NCBI GenBank assembly: GCA_963777095.1
Contig: CAVZOY010000006.1
Location: 992,001 to 1,056,000, forward strand
DNA length: 64,000 nt
Origin: CAVZOY01 sp963777095
GTDB taxonomy: Bacteria > Actinomycetota > Actinomycetes > Mycobacteriales > Geodermatophilaceae
Direction: 5' to 3'
The stretch's first letter is position 1; each line of letters begins with the position of its first letter. The translations under genes were made by a program, and so were the position numbers. The notes beneath the pieces are model-generated. The model saw nothing but the letters and a program-made list of their open reading frames with translations. It did not search any database and had not been told where the DNA came from. Below, one piece after another: positions 57,862-64,000 of the stretch.

Positions 57862-59031
57862 CCGAACCCGCGCCCGCGCCCTGGAGGCGCTGGCCGCCCA
57901 GACCATCGAGCTGCCCTCGTGGGCGTTCGGCAACTCCGGCACCCGGTTCAAGGTGTTCGGCCAGCCGGGTGTGCGCGCGCGACCCGTACGAGAAGCTCGA
58001 GGACGCCGCCCAGGTGCACAGGTTCACCGGCCTCGCGCCGCGGGTCTCCCTGCACATCCCGTGGGACAAGGTCGACGACTTCGGCAAGCTCGCCGCGCAC
58101 GCCGCCGACCTCGGCGTCGCGCATCGGGGCGATCAACTCGAACCTGTTCCAGGACGACGACTACCGGCTCGGCTCGCTCACCCACGCGGACGAGGCCGTC
58201 CGGCGCAAGGCGATCGACCACCACGCCGAGTGCATCGAGGTCATGCGGCACGACCGGCTCGACCGACCTGAAGATCTGGCTGCCCGACGGCACCAACTAC
58301 CCGGGCCAGGACGACCTGCGCGCCCGGCAGGACCGGCTGGCCGACTCGCTGCAGCAGATCTACGCGATGCTCGACCCGGAGCACCGGATCCTGCTCGAGT
58401 ACAAGTTCTTCGAGCCCTACTTCTACGCGATGGACATCCCCGACTGGGGCACGTCGCTGGTGCACTGCCTGGCGCTGGGCGACCAGGCGACGGTCGTCCT
58501 CGACACCGGGCACCACGCGCCCGGCACCAACATCGAGTTCATCGTGCATGCAGCTGCTGCGGCTGGGCCGGCTCGGCGCGTTCGACTTCAACTCGCGCAA
58601 CTACGCCGACGACGACCTGATCGTCGGCTCGGCCGACCCGTTCCAGCTGTTCCGGATCATGAACGAGATCGTGTCCGCCGGCGCCCACGCGCCCGGCGTC
58701 GGGCGTCAACTTCATGCTCGACCAGTGCCACAACATCGAGCCGAAGATCCCCGGCCAGATCCGGTCGGTGATGAACGTGCAGGAGGCGACGGCGAAGGCG
58801 CTGCTCGTCGACCGCGAGGCACTGGCCGCGGCGCAGCGCTCCGGTGACGTGCTGGGCGCCAACAACGTCCTGATGGACGGCTACAACACCGACGTCCGGC
58901 CGCTGCTGGCCGAGCTCCGCGAGTCGACGGGGCTCGACGCCGACCCCTACGCCGCCTACGCCCGCTCCGGCTACCAGGAGCGCATCGCCCGCGAGCGCGT
59001 CGGCGGCCAGCAGGCCGGCTGGGGCGCCTGA
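57858..59031 (+). pseudogene. rhaI: L-rhamnose isomerase, RhaI type (several frameshifts)
   Basis: Converts L-rhamnose to L-rhamnulose. About 389 residues, xylose-isomerase-like TIM barrel of the actinobacterial/Pseudomonas RhaI type and not E. coli RhaA. Segments: TIELPSWAFGNSGTRFKVFGQPG, RVSLHIPWDKVDD, DLKIWLPDGTNYPGQDDL, ILLEYKFFEPYFYAMDIPDWGTS (metal Glu), VVLDTGHHAPGTNIEF (metal Asp/His) and FDFNSRNYADDDLIVG. Frames change near 57870, 57980, 58127, 58265, 58550 and 58700; the last 330 bases are clean. AGGAG 8 nt before the GTG supports the start. Confidence 0.9.
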
Positions 59032-59078
59032 ACCCTCTCCCGCTTTCTCCTGGATCTCATCGAATAGGACTCTGAAAC

Positions 59079-61115
59079 GTGACCAATCCCGTGATCAGCG
59101 AGCTGATCGGGCGCAGCAACTCACTCGGTGCCGATGCGCGCAACACCAACTACGCCGGCGGCAACACCTCCGCCAAGGGCAGCGAGACCGATCCGGTGAC
59201 CGGGCAGCCGGTCGACCTGCTCTGGGTCAAGGGATCCGGCGGTGACCTGGGCACCCTGACGGAGTCAGGCCTGGCCGTCCTGCGGCTGGACCGGCTCCGC
59301 TCGCTGGTCGACGTCTACCCCGGCGTCGAGCGCGAGGACGAGATGGTCGCCGCGTTCGACTTCTGCCTGCACGGCCGAGGCGGCGCGGCGCCGTCCATCG
59401 ACACCGCCATGCACGGCCTGGTGGATGCCGCGCACGTCGACCACCTGCACCCCGACTCCGGCATCGCGCTCGCGACCGCCGCCGACGGCGAGGCGCTGAC
59501 CGCCGAGTGCTTCGGCGACCGCGTCGTCTGGGTGCCGTGGCGCCGGCCGGGCTTCCAGCTCGGCCTGGACATCGCCGCGATCAAGGAGAAGAACCCGCAG
59601 TCCATCGGCTGCATCCTCGGTGGTCACGGGATCACGGCGTGGGGCGAGACCAGCGAGCAGGCCGAGGCCAACTCGCTGGAGATCATCCGGACGGCGGAGC
59701 GCTTCCTCGCCGAGCGCGGGAAGGCCGAGCCGTTCGGCGCAGTCGTGCCCGGCTACGAGCCGCTGCCCGAGGGCGAGCGCCGCCGCAAGGCCGCCGCCCT
59801 CGCCCCGGTGATCCGGGGCCTGGCGTCCACGGACAAGCCGCAGGTCGGGCACTTCACCGACTCCGACGTCGTCCTGGAGTTCCTCTCCCGGGAGAAGCTC
59901 ACACCGCTGGCCGCGCTGGGCACCTCCTGCCCCGACCACTTCCTCCGCACGAAGGTGCGGCCGATGGTCGTGGACCTGCCGGCCTCCGCCCCGGTCGAGG
60001 ACGTCGTCGAGCGACTGGCGCAGCTGCACGAGGAGTACCGCGCCGAGTACGCCGCCTACTACTCGCGGCACGCGACGCCGGACAGCCCGCCGATGCGCGG
60101 CGCCGACCCGGCGATCGTGCTGGTCCCGGGCGTGGGCATGTTCAGCTTCGGCGCGAACAAGCAGACCGCCCGCGTGGCCGGCGAGTTCTACGTCAACGCG
60201 ATCAACGTGATGCGCGGCGCCGAGGCGGTCTCGACCTACGCGCCGATCGACGAGAGCGAGAAGTTCCGCATCGAGTACTGGGCGCTCGAGGAGGCCAAGC
60301 TCCAGCGGATGCCGAAGCCCAAGCCGCTGGCCACCCGCGTCGCGCTGGTGACCGGCGCGGCGAGCGGCATCGGCAGGTCGATCGCCGTCCGGCTCGCGGC
60401 CGAGGGCGCCTGCGTGGTCGTCGCCGACCTCGACCTGCAGAAGGCCCAGGACGCCGCGGCCGAGATCGGCAACTCCGACGTCGCCGTCGGGGTGGCCGCC
60501 GACGTCAGCGACGGCGAGGCCGTGGCCGCCGCCTTTCGCGCGGCCTGCCTGGCCTTCGGCGGGGTCGACCTGGTCGTCAACAACGCCGGCCTGTCGATCT
60601 CCAAGCCACTGCTCGAGACCACCGAGAAGGACTGGGACCTGCAGCACGACGTCATGGCCAAGGGCAGCTTCCTCGTCTCCCGCGAGGCGGCCCGGATCAT
60701 GATCGACCAGAAGCTCGGCGGCGACATCGTCTACATCTCGAGCAAGAACTCGCTGTTCGCCGGCCCGAACAACATCGCCTACGGTGCGACCAAGGCCGAC
60801 CAGGCGCATCAGGTGCGGCTGCTGGCCGCGGAGCTCGGCGAGCACCAGATCCGGGTCAACGGGATCAACCCGGACGGCGTCGTCCGCGGCTCCGGCATCT
60901 TCGCCGGCGGCTGGGGCGCCTCCCGGGCCGCCGTCTACGGCGTGCCGGAGGAGAAGCTCGGCGAGTTCTACGCCCAGCGCACGCTGCTCAAGCGCGAGGT
61001 CCTGCCCGACCACGTCGCCGACGCGGTGTTCGCCCTGACCGGGGGCGACCTCACCCGGACGACCGGGCTGCACGTGCCGGTCGACTCCGGCGTGGCGGCG
61101 GCCTTCCTGCGGTGA
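59079..61115 (+). CDS. rhaEW: Bifunctional rhamnulose-1-phosphate aldolase / L-lactaldehyde dehydrogenase
   Basis: 678-residue fusion, frame intact. Residues about 20-390 form a class II aldolase/adducin-type domain (ARNTNYAGGNTSAKGSE, HVDHLHPDSGIALATA with metal His residues, GCILGGHGITAWGETSEQAE). Residues about 420-678 form a short-chain dehydrogenase: NAD loop VTGAASGIGRSIA, NNAGLSI, Ser in YISSKNS, catalytic YGATKADQ. Known fusions of this kind (B. subtilis YuxG) split L-rhamnulose-1-phosphate into dihydroxyacetone phosphate and lactaldehyde and oxidise the latter to L-lactate. The GTG has AGGAC upstream and fits the family N-terminus. Its stop overlaps the start of a 27-codon linker ORF before rhaB. 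Confidence 0.93.
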   Translation: MTNPVISELIGRSNSLGADARNTNYAGGNTSAKGSETDPVTGQPVDLLWVKGSGGDLGTLTESGLAVLRLDRLRSLVDVYPGVEREDEMVAAFDFCLHGRGGAAPSIDTAMHGLVDAAHVDHLHPDSGIALATAADGEALTAECFGDRVVWVPWRRPGFQLGLDIAAIKEKNPQSIGCILGGHGITAWGETSEQAEANSLEIIRTAERFLAERGKAEPFGAVVPGYEPLPEGERRRKAAALAPVIRGLASTDKPQVGHFTDSDVVLEFLSREKLTPLAALGTSCPDHFLRTKVRPMVVDLPASAPVEDVVERLAQLHEEYRAEYAAYYSRHATPDSPPMRGADPAIVLVPGVGMFSFGANKQTARVAGEFYVNAINVMRGAEAVSTYAPIDESEKFRIEYWALEEAKLQRMPKPKPLATRVALVTGAASGIGRSIAVRLAAEGACVVVADLDLQKAQDAAAEIGNSDVAVGVAADVSDGEAVAAAFRAACLAFGGVDLVVNNAGLSISKPLLETTEKDWDLQHDVMAKGSFLVSREAARIMIDQKLGGDIVYISSKNSLFAGPNNIAYGATKADQAHQVRLLAAELGEHQIRVNGINPDGVVRGSGIFAGGWGASRAAVYGVPEEKLGEFYAQRTLLKREVLPDHVADAVFALTGGDLTRTTGLHVPVDSGVAAAFLR

Positions 61116-61195
61116 GCTTCCGCGAGAGCGACGAGCGAGTGAGCATCGCAGCGAGGAACGAGCGAGGAGCGGAGCGAGCCGGAGTCGAGCAATGA
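61112..61195 (+). CDS. 27-codon linker ORF between rhaEW and rhaB
   Basis: GTG at 61112 overlaps the rhaEW stop (GTGA) and its TGA overlaps the rhaB ATG (ATGA), so one open frame exactly bridges the two genes. The sequence is built from GAGCGAG-type repeats and encodes an Arg/Glu-rich peptide (SFRESDERVSIAARNERGAE). No Shine-Dalgarno sequence is visible for rhaB. It is probably a dispersed repeat that keeps translational coupling, not a functional protein; a real small protein is possible. Confidence 0.4.
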   Translation: MSFRESDERVSIAARNERGAERAGVEQ

Positions 61196-62672
61196 CTCAG
61201 CTGACCCTCGCGGCCGTCGACCTGGGCGCCTCGAGCGGCCGGGTCATGGCCGCCAGGGTCGGGCCCAGCACGCTGGACCTGCACGAGGTGCACCGCTTCC
61301 CCAACCGGCCGGTGCGGACGGCGGGCACCCTGCACTGGGACGTCCTCGCGCTGTACGCCGGGATCCTCGACGGGCTCCGGGCCGCCGGCCGCGACCTCGG
61401 CCGGCTGGACGGCGTGGGCATCGACAGCTGGGCGGTGGACTACGGCCTGCTGGACGCCGACGGTGCACTGCTGGGCAACCCGGTGCACTACCGCGACGCC
61501 CGGCACGAGACCGCGGTGCCGGCCGTGCACGCGGCGGTGCCGCCCGAGGAGCTGTACCGGGTGACCGGACTGCAGCACCTGCCGTTCAACACGATCTTCC
61601 AGCTGGCGGCCGCGCGGGACACCGCGCAGCTCGCCGCGGCCCGCACGCTGCTGCTCGTGCCCGACCTGCTCGCCTACTGGCTCACCGGGGCGGTCGGCGC
61701 GGAGGTCACCAACGCCTCGACGACGGGGCTGCTCGACGCCACGACCCGGGAGTGGGCCCGCACGCTCGTCGACGGGCTCGGCCTGCCGCGGGAGCTCTTC
61801 CCGCCGCTGCGGCAACCGGGCGAGCGGCTCGGCGAGCTGCGCGCCGACGTCCTCGCCGAGACCGGGCCTGACCGGTCCCGTGCCGGTCACCGCGGTCGGC
61901 TCCCACGACACCGCGTCCGCCGTCGTCGGCGTGCCGGCGTCGGACGACCGGTTCGCCTACATCTCCTGCGGCACCTGGTCGCTGGTCGGCGTCGAGCTCG
62001 AGAAGCCGGTGCTCGGCGAGGCCAGCCGCGCGGCCGGGTTCACCAACGAACTCGGGGTGGACGGAACGGTCCGCTACCTCCGCAACGTGATGGGCCTGTG
62101 GCTGCTGCAGGAGTCGCAGCGGACCTGGGCCGCATCCGGGCTGCACCGCCGACCTGCCCGACCTGCTCGCCGCCGCCGCACGCGTACCGGCCTTCACGAC
62201 CCTGGTCGACCCGGACGACGCGCGGTTCCTGCCGCCCGGCGACATGCCGGCCCGCATCGCCGCCTACTGCACCGAGACCGGGCAGACGCCGCCGCAGAGC
62301 CAGGCCGAGACGGTCCGCTGCATCCTCGACAGCCTCGCGCTCGCCTACCGGCGCAGCGTCCGGCGGGCCGCGGAGCTGTCCGGTCGGCCGGTCGAGAACG
62401 TGCACCTCGTCGGCGGAGGAGCCCGCAACACCCTGCTGTGCCAGCTCACCGCCGACGCGTGCGGGCTGCCGGTGATGGCCGGTCCGGTGGAGGCCGCCGC
62501 GATCGGCAACGCGCTGGTCCAGGCGCGGGCCGGGGGAGTGCTCTCGGGTGGGCTGGCCGAGCTGCGCGCCCTGATCCGCAGCACGCACGACGTCCGCCTC
62601 TACCTGCCGACGGCGGGCGCCGAGGCGGCCTGGCAGGCCGCCGAGGAGCGGCTCGGCGGCGGGCGGCCCTAG
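61192..62672 (+). CDS. rhaB: Rhamnulokinase (two apparent frameshifts)
   Basis: Phosphorylates L-rhamnulose to L-rhamnulose-1-phosphate. About 492 residues, FGGY kinase fold: AAVDLGASSGRVMAARV at the N-terminus, GIDSWAVDYGLLD, NPVHYRDARH, GLQHLPFNTIFQL, GSHDTASAVVGVP, ISCGTWSLVGVEL and the ATP-binding VHLVGGGARNTLLCQLTADA. Extra bases near 61867 and 62143 interrupt an otherwise clean gene. The order isomerase-aldolase-kinase completes the pathway. Its TAG stop forms part of the likely -10 box of the next gene. Confidence 0.93.
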
Positions 62673-62675
62673 GCT
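62670..62675 (+). promoter_or_regulatory. Leaderless -10 element for the aldo/keto reductase gene
   Basis: TAGGCT, whose TAG is the rhaB stop codon, ends 7 nt before the ATG at 62683. No ribosome site is present. Confidence 0.4.
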
Positions 62676-62682
62676 CCGATCC

Positions 62683-63540
62683 ATGATCCCGCGGGCACCG
62701 TTCGGCTCGACCGGTCACGACTCCAGCCGGGTGGTCTTCGGCGCGGCTGCGCTCGGCAGCGTCTCGCAGGCCGACGCGGACCAGGCCCTGGATCTCCTGC
62801 TCGAGCACGGCGTCAACCACATCGACGTCGCGGCGAGCTACGGCGACGCGGAGCTGCGGGTCGCGCCCTGGCTGAGCCGCCATCCGGACACGTTCTTCCT
62901 CGCCACCAAGACGGGGGAGCGGACCTACCGCGGCGCCCGCGAGGAGATCCGCCGGTCCCTCGACCGGCTCGGTGTCGACCGGGTCGACCTGATCCAGCTG
63001 CACAACCTCGTCGACGTCATCGAGTGGGAGACCGCCCTCAGCGCGGGCGGGGCACTCGAGGCCGCCGTCGAGGCGCGCGAGGAGGGCCTGGTCCGGTTCA
63101 TCGGCGTCACCGGGCACGGCCTGTCGGTGCCGGAGGTGCACCGGCGGAGCCTGGACCGCTTCGCGTTCGACTCGGTGCTGGCGCCCTACAACTGGGTGCA
63201 GATGCAGGACCCGCGCTACGCGGAGACGTTCGAGGCGCTGGCCGGCGTGTGCGCCGAGCGCGGCGTCGCGCTGCAGACGATCAAGAGCCTGGCCCGTCGC
63301 GGCTGGGCCGGCCGGCCGCACACGGCGGCCACCTGGTACGAGCCGCTCCGCGACCAGGCCGACATCGATCTTGCCGTGCACTGGGTGCTCGGCCGGCCGG
63401 AGGCGTTCCTGTGCACGACGGGTGACGTCGAGATCCTGCCGCGGCTGCTCGACGCGGCCGAGCGGTTCGAGCGGCGGCCGTCGGACGACGACATGGCCGC
63501 GCTCGCGGCCCGTGCGTCGGCGGAGCCGCTGTTCGTCTGA
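62683..63540 (+). CDS. Aldo/keto reductase
   Basis: 285 residues. Catalytic tetrad visible: Asp and Tyr in HIDVAASYGDAEL, Lys in LATKTGER, His in LIQLHNLVD. A C-terminal NADP-site region follows (AFLCTTGDVEILPRLLDA). It lies 10 nt behind rhaB on the same strand. It could reduce lactaldehyde or act on another sugar-derived carbonyl compound; the substrate is not deducible. The frame is clean. Confidence 0.88.
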   Translation: MIPRAPFGSTGHDSSRVVFGAAALGSVSQADADQALDLLLEHGVNHIDVAASYGDAELRVAPWLSRHPDTFFLATKTGERTYRGAREEIRRSLDRLGVDRVDLIQLHNLVDVIEWETALSAGGALEAAVEAREEGLVRFIGVTGHGLSVPEVHRRSLDRFAFDSVLAPYNWVQMQDPRYAETFEALAGVCAERGVALQTIKSLARRGWAGRPHTAATWYEPLRDQADIDLAVHWVLGRPEAFLCTTGDVEILPRLLDAAERFERRPSDDDMAALAARASAEPLFV

Positions 63541-63550
63541 TCGCGGCCGG

Positions 63551-64000
63551 TCAGCGACCGACGGAGCTCTCGCGGGGAACGAGGAACGGCTCCAACCGCA
63601 CGCTCCGGTGCTCGTGGTCCTCTCCGTTCGCGATCTCCTCCAGCAGGAGGGCCGCGGCCGCGCGGCCCATCTCCTCGCCGGCCTGGTCCAGCGTGGTGAT
63701 CGGCACGACGCTCTCCCAGGCGGCCCGGTTGTTGTCGTAGCCCACGACCGCGACGTCCTGCGGCACGCGCAGCCGCCCGTCGACGGAAAGGGTCTGGATG
63801 AGGCCGAGGGCCAGCAGGTCCGCGCCGGCGAGCACGCCGTCGGGTCGCTCGTCCGCGGGCCGGCGCAGCAGCTCCTCGGCCACCCACCGTCCGTCGGGCA
63901 CCTGCACCCAGTCGCTGGGCAGGTGCTCGAAGGTCACCCCTCCGCCGGTCTCCCGGACGGCGCGGAGCGCGCCCTCGTAACGGTGCCGGACCGGCTCGAG
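63551..64000 (-). CDS. LacI-family regulator, 3' part (N-terminus beyond window)
   Basis: C-terminal 149 residues of a LacI/GalR repressor: YEGALRAVRETGGGV, DGVLAGADLLALGLIQTLS, VAVVGYDNNRAAWESVVPITTLDQ, GRAAAALLLEEIANGEDHEHRSVRLEPFLVPRES. The helix-turn-helix lies outside. Convergent with the aldo/keto reductase (10 nt apart). By position it is the likely regulator of the rhamnose operon, whose control region carries four LacI-type sites. Effector probably L-rhamnose or rhamnulose; inferred. Confidence 0.9.
   Translation of the reverse strand, partial: LEPVRHRYEGALRAVRETGGGVTFEHLPSDWVQVPDGRWVAEELLRRPADERPDGVLAGADLLALGLIQTLSVDGRLRVPQDVAVVGYDNNRAAWESVVPITTLDQAGEEMGRAAAALLLEEIANGEDHEHRSVRLEPFLVPRESSVGR

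Noticed and set aside
52850..58720. True pseudogenisation of the rhamnose uptake genes
   Set aside because: Almost no substitutions, conserved motifs preserved in alternating frames, and clean flanking genes of the same operon; consensus error explains this better. Kept as a formal label only.

Overview
The window is chromosomal DNA of a very GC-rich, apparently motile actinobacterium. Third codon positions are almost all G/C, GTG starts and 4-nt ATGA/GTGA start-stop overlaps are common, and several genes look leaderless. An NAD-glutamate dehydrogenase of the large actinobacterial type, an LCP protein, acyl-ACP desaturase and PAS/GAF/SpoIIE phosphatases fit the Actinomycetota. Geodermatophilaceae (Blastococcus, Geodermatophilus, Modestobacter) is my best guess; this is inference, because no marker gene is present.

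Region 1 (1-15298) is a chemotaxis locus. Four paralogous methyl-accepting chemotaxis proteins in a row (the first cut by the window edge) are followed by cheA, cheW, a gene of unknown function, cheB, cheR and two response-regulator/CheX-like pairs. Strong hairpins separate the MCP genes, and motility-sigma-like promoters (GCCGATAA) precede cheA and cheB.

Region 2 (15300-45669) is a mixed housekeeping stretch. It holds an anti-sigma-type ATPase and a PAS-SpoIIE phosphatase, an alpha/beta hydrolase, an orphan AAA ATPase, a holin-like membrane protein and the 1650-residue NAD-glutamate dehydrogenase. Next come a PatB-type C-S lyase, an MFS transporter with an amidase, argG behind likely ArgR boxes, a second multi-sensor SpoIIE phosphatase, yaaA-xth, a VOC protein, an acyl-ACP desaturase, an LCP protein and a lipoprotein. 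The region ends with a tightly coupled operon GH3 glycosidase-lacI-lutA-lutB-lutC.

Region 3 (45670-64000) is a plant-glycoside/L-rhamnose island. A GH78 alpha-L-rhamnosidase with a CUT1 sugar importer lies divergent from the GH3 operon. It is followed by a rhamnose operon (rhaT-rhaP-rhaQ-rhaS ABC importer, mutarotase, rhamnose isomerase, aldolase/lactaldehyde dehydrogenase fusion, rhamnulokinase), an aldo/keto reductase and the 3' part of a LacI regulator. Together the genes could take a rhamnosyl-glucoside to glucose and rhamnose, import rhamnose, and convert it to dihydroxyacetone phosphate and L-lactate. LutABC could then oxidise the lactate to pyruvate.

Caveat: many genes carry single-base indels, mostly an extra G or C, that break otherwise well-conserved frames. 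They are densest at 52850-58700 and 1-5280. Because protein conservation continues in the next frame and substitutions are few, I read them mainly as consensus errors, not decay. Interrupted genes are given over their whole extent; 'pseudogene' is used as a formal label for genes broken several times. No tRNA, rRNA, IS element or CRISPR array was seen.
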